From Gnetum montanum (taxonomy: Eukaryota > Streptophyta > Gnetopsida > Gnetales > Gnetaceae): 44,428 nucleotides of DNA. Location of the stretch: the NCBI GenBank assembly GCA_015680685.1, contig MNCI01016134.1, positions 53,388-97,815 on the forward strand, written 5' to 3'. The notes beneath the pieces are model-generated. The model did no database searches. It had not been told where the DNA came from and worked only from the letters and a program-made list of their open reading frames with translations. The translations under genes were made by a program, and so were the position numbers. Below are positions 10,290 through 21,104 of this stretch, in pieces (positions within the stretch are counted from its first letter, which is position 1; each line of letters begins with the position of its first letter).

Positions 10290-11586
10290 AATCCTCTTTA
10301 TAGGAGTTATAAGTAAACAAATGCTTACAAAAGCAACATGGTATAATGGCAGCCTCACATATCTTCTCATTCAAGAGATGCCACAAGACTTGGATTTTAG
10401 GAAGAAGCAATAATTTCTTCATTAGGCTAAATACTTCATGGAAATGAATAAACACCTTTACAAGGTATGTGCCAATGGCCTAATTCGTTAGTGTATCCCT
10501 GATGAGGATCAACTACGTGTTCTCTAGGATGCTCATGAAGGACCTTGCAGAGGTCACTATGCAGGGAGACACATGATCATAAAAATCTTGATGGCAGGAT
10601 ACTATTGACCTACAATCTTTAGGGATGCCCACTAGTTTCAAGTCTTATGAACATTGTCAATGTGACGGGGGGATGACCACTCGAATGGAAGGTCCTCAAT
10701 AGTGAATTCAACCACTAGAGCCTTTTGACATATGGGGCATGGACTTCATGGTTCCATCACACCCATGTCCAACGGAAAGGTGTATATTATAGTAGTAGTT
10801 GACTATTACACAAAATGGACAGAAGCAGCAATTGTTACTGATTGTACATCATCCACTGTTGCCAAATTTATATAAAAAAATATCGTGAATAGGTTTGGGG
10901 TGCCATGTTCACTAATTTTTGATAATGGAACTCACTTCATAGGTGCCACCGTTAGAAATTTAATGCAACGCTTGGGGGCATAACATAAATTAACAACACC
11001 TTACCACCCCCAAGCCAATGGTCAAGCAAAGGTAATTAATCAAGAGATTACAAAAATACTAATGTGAACCATTAGCAAATATAGGAAGGATTGGAGTACA
11101 AAGCTTAACGATGCTCTCTAGGCTTATCATTCAACTTGGAAACTTTCTATTGGCTATTCTCCCTACGAGTTAGCGTACAGAAAACTTTCAATGCTTCCAA
11201 TTCAATCTAAGCTTTGTACACTCTCAATAGCTTGTGATCTAAATCTTGACCTAAGTCTAGCATAGAAAGAAAGATTAATCAACCTAAATGTGTTAGATGA
11301 AAATTGTTTAGTGGTCCTATTCTTGAATGAGGTGAACAAGGCATTCGGCAAGCAATGTCATGACCTCAAAATAAGGAAAGTAAAACTGCAACTAGGAGAT
11401 AAGGTTCTCTATTGGAACCTCACACATGTACCCCAAAAGACAAAATTCCAAACATTGTGAGAGGGACCTTATATAATTGATCAAACCTTTTCCTTTGGGG
11501 CCATGTTGATCTATAAACTTGACAGCCCAAATAAAAAGTAGTTGGTTAATATCCAACAAGTAAAGCCTTTCCGAGAACCAAGATAG
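10290..11586 (+). pseudogene. Integrase of the Athila element, broken
   Basis: The catalytic core is readable: 'VVVDYYTKWTEA' (about 10793-10830) gives the first Asp, 'IFDNGTHF' (about 10917-10940) the second Asp, and 'YHPQANGQAKVINQEI' (about 11000-11050) the Glu. Upstream, 'HEGPCRGHYAGRHM' is the usual end of the HHCC zinc-binding region. The C-terminal GPY-like block reads 'EGPYIIDQTF' and pol ends with 'VKPFREPR' and a stop at about 11584. No chromodomain follows, as expected for Athila/Tat. In-frame stops are frequent. Confidence 0.8.
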
Positions 11587-13184
11587 GCTAGTGCAACTAC
11601 CGCCTCAACACATGGATAACCACATTCTATCTTTCAGATCTCCTCCTTCCAACTCAATCGTGGGGGAGATGGCCATCTGTGCTAATCATCAAATTAGATT
11701 CTTAATTTTTCTACCTTTTTTTTTCACATTTTTGATTTTTACAAATTATTTATTTTACAAATTCTTGATTTTTCAAATTCTTCTAATTTTACACCATCTT
11801 TAGTACTTTTGAACTTTCTTAACTATTTTACATTTTCTTATATATAGTTTAGTTTGTTTGGTTTGATTTGAGTATGATATTTTCTCATTTTTTATAATAA
11901 AGAGTGCTTTGTTGTCATAGGATATAGTGCCAGTATTGTTGTTTACTAATGATGGTTTCGTGCTTAATGTTGTTGAAGTTTGGTTTCTTATTTTGAATTT
12001 TGATTTTTAATGACTTTCACATGGTTTATTTTTCATAGAACAGGTAGTGAGTCCATGTCATCCACCCATCCAATGAACTCTATGGTTTTGCTTGTTTTGG
12101 GAATTTGAGGTCCCTTTCATGAAAGAAACTTTTAATCAAACAATGACCTTGGTAGTTCCAAAATTAGGAAGGATCAAAAGGTTTGTAAAGGGCGTGACTT
12201 CAAGGGGACTCAATACTCTTTGTACTCTTCTACCCGCTTGAGTGCTTAAGTGTTTTTTTCAAACTTCTTATCATTCCACACCAACTACTAATAGGAATTT
12301 AAATAACATCATTGCATGGTGTGGTTCCCAGTCAAAAAAAGAAAAAAAAAGTGAATTCAAAGCACACCCCTTAGATAAATAAATGGGCTACAAGAACTGG
12401 TTATGGGACTCAAATAGCATATACCTATGCTTGAAGATTCCCTCTAACTAAGGCCCTCTCTCTCACTTTCTACTTCTCTTTTCTTCTCTTTATGGAATAG
12501 TGGTTATTTTGTGGAGGCATTCTTGTGTCTCGAGTGGATGGATTGGTCTTGGAGTGATGATGTAAAGTCACTAAAAGTGGATGGTTTTGGTTTGGACTAA
12601 GGATGGAACTTCTTGGATCATTTTAAACAAAAATTCCAAAAGGGACTTTGCATAACCTCAATTTGGAACTCCATTCCACCTTCTCTATCATCCATCCATG
12701 TTGCCATAATTCACCTCATTGTTGAGTTCTATGTTATGCTCTATGTCTTGGTCTGATGTGTTGGGATTCTTGAGTAGATTCTTTTGGGTTGGTCCTTAAC
12801 TTATCATGATCATTAAATCAACTATGGGGTCCATGGACTCCTTAGTTGAGATTATGCTAGGGCAAAAAGGGCATGAGCCTACTATGGGGAGGACCCACTT
12901 GCATAACTTTTAGCTTGATTAGTTAAGGTTCCTTACCTTTGACATCATTACAATTCTACCTTTTGCATTTTCCATTGAGTATACTAATTAGTTCTTCTTA
13001 ATCTTTCATTTCATTCATCCACTAAATTAAATTTTCTCCTTTTTCCAAAATTTATGAGCTTCAACACCATCTTCTCATGTTTTCATACTATTCTTGGTCT
13101 TCTAAGCTTTCATTTGACATTAATTTCACTCAAAAACTCTTCTTATTTTGCAAGTTTGACTAAGGTCAAAGTTTGACTATGGTG
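11587..13184 (+). other. Non-coding internal spacer of the Athila element
   Basis: Between pol and the extra ORF lie 1.6 kb without a readable frame. A purine run GTGGGGGAGATGG at about 11661-11673 looks like an internal polypurine tract. The rest is T-rich and otherwise featureless. Confidence 0.5.
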
Positions 13185-13189
13185 GTCAA

Positions 13190-13305
13190 TAATTGCATCG
13201 TTGAGGCCTCATTGACGCATCCACCCTAGTCGACAAGGCCCAGTCAACTAGGCCTCAATGACATAACACAAAAACCCTATATATAACACTGAATACTTTG
13301 CAATT
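13190..13305 (+). promoter_or_regulatory. Probable internal promoter sharing motifs with the LTR U3
   Basis: Three diverged copies of the LTR motif family TCGAYRWGGCC occur at 13198-13208 (TCGTTGAGGCC), 13229-13240 (GTCGACAAGGCC) and 13243-13254 (GTCAACTAGGCC). They are followed by a TATA box, TATATATAA, at 13278-13286. The LTR U3 has the same arrangement: three motif copies, then an AT-rich TATA-like box before the transcript start. The element thus seems to carry a second U3-like promoter that would drive the extra ORF at 13739. This is inferred from sequence only. Confidence 0.5.
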
Positions 13306-13432
13306 TTTCATCATTTTCTCATAACACAAGGGGATTTTTAAAAATTTTCTAGAGCCCAAAACCTTCTAGAGCTTATAACTTCCTAACCATTTATCCAAAG
13401 CACTTCATTTTTTGATCTTGCACTTATTGGAG

Positions 13433-13738
13433 GTAAGATATTTATCATGGGAACCACAAACTTTAAGGTTTTTGATGAAATTGTTGGAAATTTTCCTAAC
13501 TCCCCCAAGGGTTAATAACCTTAACCACATATAAACATCAACTTTTTCATAAGTTAACCCTTCCAACAACCTTTGGGATGATTTATTAATGAAAATACAA
13601 AAATAAATGACAATTAATTAATTAAATTAGCCATAATCACAACTTAGCCAAAGTGTAACCATCCTTAAGAGATAAGGTATCCCAATTATTTTAAGGTTAC
13701 ACAATGATTACTAACCCATGGTCTTATTGTGATTACAG
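13433..13738 (+). other. Probable 5'UTR intron of the extra ORF
   Basis: A good donor GAG|GTAAGATA at 13432/13433 and an acceptor TTGTGATTACAG at 13738 bound 306 AT-rich bases. The acceptor is directly followed by ATG at 13739, the start of the extra ORF. The order promoter, short leader, intron, ORF is coherent. The intron could alternatively be spliced from the full-length RNA using an upstream donor. Confidence 0.5.
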
Positions 13739-15112
13739 ATGGCACCAAAGAAAAAACATCCTCATGAAAGAGAACCCTCACAACCATGGGAGAAATGACC
13801 TAGAGTTGGAAGGGGCCAGTAAGAACAAGGCCAAGAACTACTTGAGGCAACCCATGCAATGGGAACTCTTCATGAGGAGCTCGAAGTGGAATTTGTCTAA
13901 TAGATTCTAAAAAAAGAAGTGTGGTTCAATCAATCACAATAAGGAAAAGTGACTAGTCCCATGCCAAGGCTTGAAGTCACTTTGACTCAAGCCTTCCTTG
14001 ATATCATTAAGTCCTGAGAGATTCAACGATCTATTTTTCAAGAGATCAACTTTGGACCATTTTTGGAGAAAGCTCCAAAGGATGTTAAGACTCAACTGCA
14101 AACCTGTCCAATGTGGCCAATCATCATTGACGCAGAAGTTGAAATGTACTCAATCCAAAAGGACTTGAATCAGATGCGTCAAGAGAATGAAACATTGACT
14201 ACACAAAATTATCGCCTGCAAAATGTTGGTGCTCAAAAGGATCAAATGCAAGAATTCATTCATCAACAGTAGGAGAAGCTTGTTAAGGTAAAAAATGAAC
14301 TAAGGAAATTGGCCCTAAAAAATCGTAATCTATCAATGGAGGAGGTACACACCTTGTGTCAAAAGTCTACCATCAACATCACCATTTAGAAGAATGAAGT
14401 CTTTAAATTTGAGAAAGTGAAAAATCACTACAGGGACCAAGTTGGCTTGCAGAAAGAAGTTAATGAGAAACAAATCTAGATGGCAAAGGCAAAAATGAAT
14501 GAAGTCCTCTAGCAACTCCAATAAGGAAGAGAAGTGTGGCAACTCATTGTTGATGGGATTGATGCCTACAACAAAGTGGGGATCTGCTTAAAGGAGTTGC
14601 AAATCAAAGAGATGACAGAGTATATGGAGTTGGCTAATCTTCATTATGTAAACTTGGCAATGCTGACTACCAGATGGCCATGGTTAGAGTTAGAAAAATA
14701 AGTGGCTAGCTCATATCTACTATACAAGGCTGAGTTTTACCATCACAAAGACACCAAGCAAAAGCTTAAGACTACAAATGCTAAACTCAAAGTTCTCAGA
14801 GCCTGATTCAGAGACCAATGATCAATTGTTGAGAACCTAGCCAAATGGATGAATGACTACCAGGAGCTGAAAGAGACAATTAGGGTGTTTGACATTGAAT
14901 GCAAACAGTTTGCTGCCTAGTTTGTCAATGCCAATGAGTTATTTTCAGCAATTCCATGTCCTTGGGATGTGCTTATTTTAATCCACGTTGGGAAGGCTAT
15001 GTGGATGGTGCATGATCCCAGGAGTAAAAGCACTGTTAGATGCTTTCAGCTTCCTGCCTAAAGTTGCAGCAGCAACAGGATAGCTGCAACCACCTCAATT
15101 GCTCGTGCATGA
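13739..15112 (+). pseudogene. Extra coiled-coil ORF between pol and 3' LTR of the Athila element
   Basis: The frame opens with MAPKKKHPHERE right after the acceptor at 13738 and continues, with stops and shifts, for about 450 codons. The middle is clearly coiled-coil: 'MYSIQKDLNQMRQENETL', 'LQNVGAQKDQMQEFIHQQ', 'KLVKVKNELRKLALKNRN', 'MAKAKMNEVL', and further Lys/Glu/Leu heptads to about 14900. No signal peptide or membrane segment is visible, so this is not an envelope-like protein of the kind many Athila elements have here. Additional ORFs in this position are known in plant Ty3/gypsy elements and their role is unknown. Stops at about 13796, 13910 and 14270, among others, inactivate it. Confidence 0.65.
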
Positions 15113-15404
15113 AGTTGGTGAGGGTCCTTCGAAGCCTCAAGAACCATGACCATTTGGGATTGTTTGATCTTCTCCAATAAGCTTCACATCATCAAGGAAT
15201 GTGTTGTCCAATTTTGAAGATTTGAGTCATGGTGTTTAATTTTGTTTCTTGAACACTACCATTTTTTGTAATGTATTGATCCATACACCTGGGCATTCCA
15301 TTTTTTGTCAAGTTAGTAGTTTGTTTTATCTGAAGAAAAGTTAGTCAATAATCCCATACCTTTCCAATTTTGTAAAAGAACTTGAGGATGAGTTTTCATT
15401 TATT

Positions 15405-15414
15405 CATAGGGGTA
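15405..15414 (+). promoter_or_regulatory. Weak polypurine tract before the 3' LTR
   Basis: The bases CATAGGGGTA directly precede TGATG of the 3' LTR. Position fits a plus-strand primer site, but only five or six purines in a row remain. Confidence 0.5.
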
Positions 15415-16351
15415 TGATGAGTCACGTTTTATCAGTTCTATTGACATAATATTGTTGATGCAGCCTTGTCATATAGGCCTTGTTGATGAGGCCTAGTTGA
15501 CACATCATATCATGTGTCGACATGGCCCATCGATGTAGTGTCTGAAATTAGCTATAGATAAGTGCTTGTAGCCGCATTTATGAAAAGTAGAGATTGTAGT
15601 TGCAGTGAAGCTCTTGCATTTTTTCCATTTGAAAGTTAGAATATTTTCCCGAGTGCTCATAGCAGAAGTCATTGAGTGTACGGATCTTTATTTAAGCATT
15701 TTTGTACCTAAGCACAATCGTGTGTGCAGTAATAAAGATGAGCTTTCTGATAAACTTTGTAGCACTTTGGATAGATTAGCTACTTTATTCATGCATTTAA
15801 TGTGCTAAATTATTTATTAAATGTTTTTAATTAGTCATTAAATATTTTTCAGTTATTACATTAATGAAATAATTAGGCTAGATAGATTACACACATAAGT
15901 ACGACCGCTTTAAGCGTAACATGTATTCACCTGGTAATCCTAGTAGCATTATCATTTGGGATGCCTAGTAGCATAGCACTTGGTCACCCAACAGTGGATA
16001 TGTGGGTTCAGGACATGTATGAAAAGTGGGAATAGATGCTTATGTTAGGATTAGTTAAATGATTAGTTAAGTAGTTAATTTAGATTAGTTAATCAAATTT
16101 GTTTTATCTACATTTCAAGCACCCAGCTATAAAACATTAAAATGATAAAAATTGAATGCCTCAGTTACACTTAACCATACCAATGAACATCACAAGTGTA
16201 ACTTGGAAGAGAACAATTGACCTTAAGGCTAGATTCACTTCCTAAAGGGCTAGTGCACTAGAAATGATAAAGTTCGTGGAATTCGATCAGATCGTGCATG
16301 AATGCTTCATGATTCGTATGGTTGGACATAGGGATACCTCACCTCTCATCA
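15415..16351 (+). repeat. 3' LTR of the Athila element
   Basis: Aligns over its whole length to 4442-5364, starts TGATGAG and ends CTCATCA. AATTG at 16352-16356 is the right target duplication. Most differences from the 5' LTR are C/T and G/A changes. Confidence 0.9.
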
Positions 16352-16356
16352 AATTG

Positions 16357-18959
16357 CTTCAGCATTGAGGTTTAGTGTGAGGAATCTTTCAATCTTTTCA
16401 AAATGTAGATAAGAAAAAGCCTCTGGGAAGTAAAGAAAACCATGTTCACATTGAGCTTGGGGATATTTGAAATGATAACAAGTCTTGTATGATAGGTGTT
16501 GCACCCAAAAAATTTGATCGTTGGAAAAAATTGAAAGATCTTGGACGCAGAAATAATTTTTGACCTTGAATCTATAGGGCCTCTGAGAAAGAGGATTCAA
16601 GGTAGCCTAGGCAGTCTAGTCGATCATCCAAGGACTTAAAAATGTAAATGGAAAAAGTAATATAAAATTGCAAATCTGATAGAAAATAAACACAAAATTA
16701 AACTTGGAATAAAATCTATGCTACAAATGAACTGACAAACTTTTTTAAGAATAACAAAAATGCTTATAGTGTAGAGTTCAAGGAGTACAGATTATATGCT
16801 CTAGTGCACAAGAAGCTTGTCTAAAGTGGAGCTTGAAGCTTGTTGGTCTTGGTAGGTTGTATTATGTAGTCAAACTCCATGATCCAAGTACTCCTCAACT
16901 CCAATCATCAGAAGCTTCTTGTTGGTTTTCGCCTGAATCTACAACTTCTATGGGTGCAAATGGTGTAAGCAGTGGTGTTTGACTTTTGTAACAATGGTAC
17001 TATGTTGAGAGTCTCTGGTGCTTAGGTAGATGTCAAATCACTTCTAAAGTCTTGAAAATGCCAAAATGCTTGAGGTTGCAAAGGTTGTTAGGTTGCTAGG
17101 TTGTAAAAATATTTTGAATGTGAATGAAGTATTTAAGTTTGACTTTTATAGGCTTTGAAATTACTAGATTTAGACTACAATTTTCTACCATGATTGTTGA
17201 TAGATTAATGTTGCTTGTAGGCGTTGTAGGCCATAATTCCTAGTGCAATTGAATATTTATGGTAAGTTTGAACACCTAAGGATCATCAAAGCCACATCGA
17301 ATACTAAAAATAGTAAACGGAATTTTGTGACTATGCTGGCTTCACCTCAACTATGCTCAACTATGTTGGCCTTGGAGAGCTACGCTAGCATTGTTGGAAT
17401 TTGCTAGGAAATGTGGTGACTATGCTACACATGTGAAGATTACTAAAAATATGAGATGACTATGCTAGCCATGTTGTAATTGCTAGGAATTATAGCAACT
17501 ACATTGGAATTACTACTACTAGAAATTATAGCAACTACAGTGGAATTGCTAGGAAATTGAAAACCCAACACCACCAATGCTAGCCTTACAATATCCACAT
17601 GGGTTTTGTAACAAATACACTTAGAATTATTGGAAAATGGAAAACCAAATGCCACCAATACTGGGTGTAGGTGGTTCCAGCGTAGTTGAGGCCATACCCC
17701 CATAAAAACCCATGAAAATGCCAAATTTGGTAGTCTCCAAGGCATTTTTAGCCTTTTGAAGTTGATATATAGACGTAACAGTGCTTTTTCCACCTAGGAA
17801 GTGAGACAATATTAACTTATGAGGTATTTTTCATTCTAAAAAAATTAAAGTATGCAAGATTGTAGCTCATGGGTTACAAACCTTACATTTACAATGAAAT
17901 CTTACCTCAAGTTGGCTGGTGATGGTTACAAGTTACAACATACATTTTCTAGGTGGTGTTTCATTGGCCCCTCCTTGTTGATGTTTGGAGGATTGACTTG
18001 AGAGACATCAACAAAGAGTACAAAACACCACTACGGGCCCATCACCAACATTTCCTTTCCATGCTTGATCCTATAGTGTCGAACGATATTGAAGAGTGCT
18101 TTGTGATAATGGGATAAGGTTATAATTAGGTGGTAAAAGTTGCAAGTTATATTTGGTCATAAGGAAATGGTCATGAGGGTTAACAATGAGTTCCATATGT
18201 TGACATCATGGCTACTGTTATGGCAACAACATGTTGAATGATCAATAAGGTCTTTATGCTTTATGCTTCAAAGTGTCGGTCCCTTGGTAATATTTTTGAG
18301 GAACCAACACCTCACTCCAAGGTTTCTTTGGCTATTAGGCTTAGAGCCATTAGTTAGTCCTTTGGTCTTCATCAGTTGTTCAGCCTTTTGGCAATTTTCT
18401 CCCTTCCCCTTTTTTTTTTTTTTTTTTTGCAAGGTGAAATTTTCATTGGGTTTCATTGCCAAGGCTAGATTTCATTTGGTTTTTCCATTGAATAAGATGT
18501 ATTACATTCAATGGAATTGATCATGGAGCATGATGGAGATGTCAAATAACCATAATGCATGAGTGTCAAACATAGGCCAACATTATTGTTCAGTATATGA
18601 AAGGTTATAATTAGGCTATAGGATGATGGTTGAAGGAGGGATAACGGGAGTGATGTGGAATAAGCTCTTTTGGTACAACAATACAAGCTAACCAAATCTT
18701 ACGCATTAAGGTCATGTGGTAACTTGCTGTTGTAATGAGTTGCACCTTTGTGATGACTGAAGGTTTTATCTTGAAAGCACAACTCCAAGAGAACAAGAAA
18801 ACAAGATAAAGAAAACATGTTGTTACATGATAATACATAAGACCACATAAGATAATCAGCAAACTAGGTCACCATATGTCATAATTGTTACAAAGTTTTT
18901 CAATCCACTTGTTATGTAAAAAGAGGTAGATAAAAGAATGTTGGCTCGCTTGTTATTGG
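16357..18959. other. Old non-coding sequence right of the Athila element
   Basis: The minus strand at 16600-16357 is open for 83 codons and may be the continuation of the gene remnant interrupted at 4442, but it is not recognised. At 17461-17560 two imperfect copies of a 31-base unit ('tatagcaactaca(t/g)tggaatt') follow each other. A run of 19 T lies at 18410-18428, perhaps a reversed poly-A tail. Nothing else is identifiable. The left part of chromovirus copy A should begin somewhere in this stretch, but its 5' LTR was not found. Confidence 0.4.
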
Positions 18960-19542
18960 TCACTATGGTTGTGAAAATGTGTTAAGTTTTTGCACCATGG
19001 AGAAGAAAGATGGAGTTAAAATGGGTAGACAGAGAACCCTATGAAAATTTGATATATATAAATTGACATAAGTGATAGTCAACCTTATTAATAAAGTTAA
19101 CTTCATAATACTTTTTTGAAGTAAGAGTAGAATTCTTAATGTAATAAGAAAAGTCTCCTTGACAAAAAGCTTGAAATTCAAGAGACTTCATGTTAGGAAC
19201 AAAATGATCTACCCTAGTATGAAACCCTAAAGTTATTCGTATACTAGCAAGAGGAATTATTAAACTTCCAAAAATCATTTTTGAAAGAGAAATTTTCCAT
19301 TGATGGTAAATATTACATCAATTCCTTATGATGTCCTTACAATGAGAAACTTTGAAAATAAGAAAAACTAGCAACTTAGATAGTCCAAAAGTTTTGAGAA
19401 ACTCACAACCTTTGACATCTAACAAGCTACAAACTTGATCAGTGGCTTCAACAACACTATTCTAATGTAAAATAATAGAAACAGATGTAGAGCTACGTAA
19501 GGTGGTAGGAGAAGATTGACTTCGATGCTTAAGATGAGCCAT
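18960..19542 (-). pseudogene. Antisense additional ORF of chromovirus copy A
   Basis: On the minus strand, ATG at 19542 opens a frame (MAHLKHRSQSS...) that aligns along its length to the antisense gene of copy B. Matching blocks are 'IILH' followed by a stop, 'LSKL(L/V)VF', 'ITLGFHTRVDHFVPN' against 'TTLGFHWREDPFIPS', and 'NFINKVDYHLCQFIYIK' against 'DFINEIHFDLC.FIHIK'. Two copies conserved at protein level suggest the ORF was once under selection. Layout and text resemble the plant 'putative transposon protein' type of additional ORF, but that match is from memory of the family style. Homology to B becomes unclear below 18960. Several stops are present. Confidence 0.6.
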
Positions 19543-19994
19543 GTTGTTGCTATGCTAAGAAATCTCTTTGCTACACAAAAAAGGTTTGATTTGTGAAAAG
19601 GACTCTCCTTCCATCAATTTATAGAAAAAATTTGAAACCCTAGTAACTGTTTAAAGCGCAGATAACTAGGAAAAAGTGTAGTAACAATTTATATCAATGT
19701 GTAGTTAATTATTAATTAGTTTTAATGAATGATCATATTCTAGATTTTCTTGTTGAACTTGTAGTATGCTTTGAGATGATTCCAACCGTACCAATTTTAT
19801 TGAGATCCAACTTATGGATTAGGAAATATTGCATTTTTCACAACAAAAAATTGAACCTAAGGCTTCATCTTTTCCAAAGCAGGATTTTTAAGGCTGGATC
19901 ACCTGGTCACTGCTCCTGCTTTACAAAAAAATGCAAACCTACTTTTTAACATTTAAATAATAATAATTGAATTTTATTAAAAATTTATTTTTTT

Positions 19995-20760
19995 TTAAAA
20001 AAATTTATCTTGCCGGCCCTGGCCCTCTCGACCAAAGCAAAACATGGCCTACCTTGCTACCACACGGCGATGCCTTAAGGCACTGCTGCAAGGCATCACG
20101 GTAGACTGCCACATAGTTGGACACAGACGGCCACACTACCACATGGTAAGGCCATGTTACCTTCCCACAAGGCACTGTAGCAAGCTGTGATGTAAAATCC
20201 CCCTTTCCCACATGTCACATCACACGCATCTTTGCACTACTCTTCATCTCTGTTCATCACCGTCCACCGTGTAGCCACGCCGTTATGCTATGTATTCTCG
20301 TGCCTACCACTACTCTGCTGACACCACATTATTCACTTGCCATTGCATTCTTTACCTACCTGTCATGCAAAATCCTTGTGCACCAAAAGAATCCAAGCTC
20401 CACCGTCACCCATTGCTATGTCCTTGCATTCTCCACCGCTTTGCACACTGCACCCCGCCCCCCTCCATCAGTACTACCGTTCCATGCCTCCCTGGATGTC
20501 AAAGAAAGATCGCTGATGCCATTGGTACCTGCCCTCACGGAGTCCATTGGCCTTGCCATTTCATGCCTTCCTAGGGAGACTGCTAGTGCCTGTTACCACG
20601 GTATTTGCTAGTGCCACTATTCCATGCTTTCCCACTTATAGATAGAGACTACTAGATTCATCGGTCTCTGCCACCTTATTGTCTACCAGCACCACCATTC
20701 CATGCCTCTCTGGTTGTTGACCATGACCATTGGTGCCTATCTCATGGTTACAGAAAATTT
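19995..20760. repeat. GC-rich, repeat-containing block of copy A leader
   Basis: A sharp rise in GC separates the antisense gene from the 5S-like piece. The right part (about 20475-20760) consists of four diverged units of roughly 60-90 bases, each starting near 'ATTCCATGCCT(C/T)(C/T)C'. The left part has repeated 'AAGGCA', 'TGCCACA' and 'CTACCACA' words. The block sits at the same place as the GC-rich block of copy B (36900-37870), but the two are not alignable. No protein-coding sense is seen despite open frames, since GC-rich repeats lack stops. Confidence 0.6.
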
Positions 20761-20880
20761 TAAATTGTGAAATTCAAAGAAATATGTCAATTTTTTTTTA
20801 AAAGTAGATATAGAAATGTTAGGAAATTTTGCAAATAAAAGTATTTCACTAATTGGTAGCAACTTGAATAAAAATTCTAT

Positions 20881-20937
20881 AATTAACCATGCTTGTTTTT
20901 GGAGTAGTACTAGGATGAGTGACCTCTCAAGAAGTTT
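20881..20937 (+). promoter_or_regulatory. 5S rRNA-derived sequence with pol III internal promoter (copy A)
   Basis: The stretch contains 'GGAGTAGTACTAGGATGAGT' followed by GACCTC, which differs from the plant 5S rRNA gene in only a few bases over the intermediate element and box C (5S: GAGTAGTACTAGGATGGGTG then ACCTCCTGGGAAGTCC). The preceding 'ATTAACCATGCTTG' matches box A of 5S (GTTAAGCGTGCTTG). So roughly the 3' half of a 5S gene is present, oriented toward gag. It is not a complete 5S gene: the first 40 or so bases are not recognisable. Confidence 0.8.
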
Positions 20938-21104
20938 TGAAACACATGTAAAATTTTACAATTTAAAAGATACTTATTTTTTGTAGTTCTAATATCTCCC
21001 AAAATCAATTAACTATCCTAGAACCCATAAAAGGGCCATAGGAATCAAGCAATTATCACCTTACCTTTTTATTCGACTTATCAATGTTTGGAGCCTAGAG
21101 AGTG

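Larger units (their letters stand above)
4442..16351 (+). mobile_element. Full-length degenerate Ty3/gypsy retrotransposon, Athila/Tat branch
   Basis: This 11.9-kb element has two LTRs of 923 and 937 bases, both TGATG...CATCA, and a near-perfect 5-base target duplication. Internally it has a tRNA-Asp-type primer site, gag with a CX2CX3HX4C finger, protease, RT, RNase H, integrase and an extra coiled-coil ORF between pol and the 3' LTR. The RT text (for example 'CYHSFLDGYSGYNQI', 'MPFGLCNAP') is typical of the Athila/Tat branch, and no chromodomain is seen. Every coding part carries stops, frameshifts or lost catalytic residues, so the copy is inactive. By eye the LTRs differ at two to four positions in most 20-base stretches, mainly transitions, so the insertion is old. 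Confidence 0.9.

Noticed and set aside
17443-17793. 116-codon minus-strand frame
   Set aside because: Covers local imperfect repeats and has no recognisable domain or homologous copy in the window.
18263-18520. 85-codon frame across a T19 run
   Set aside because: Phe-rich translation of a homopolymer with no conserved content.
20285-20611. Overlapping open frames of about 100 codons in the GC-rich block of copy A
   Set aside because: Low stop density from GC-rich repeats. The peptides are Cys/His/Pro-rich without any motif and are not conserved in copy B.
20881-20937. A functional 5S rRNA gene
   Set aside because: Only about the 3' half is present, with substitutions, and no oligo-T terminator follows directly.
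19690-21060. That the GC-rich and 5S region is the LTR of the chromovirus (Cassandra-like)
   Set aside because: The 3' LTR right after the polypurine tract at 25759 has no 5S sequence and matches instead the LTR at 33538-34020.
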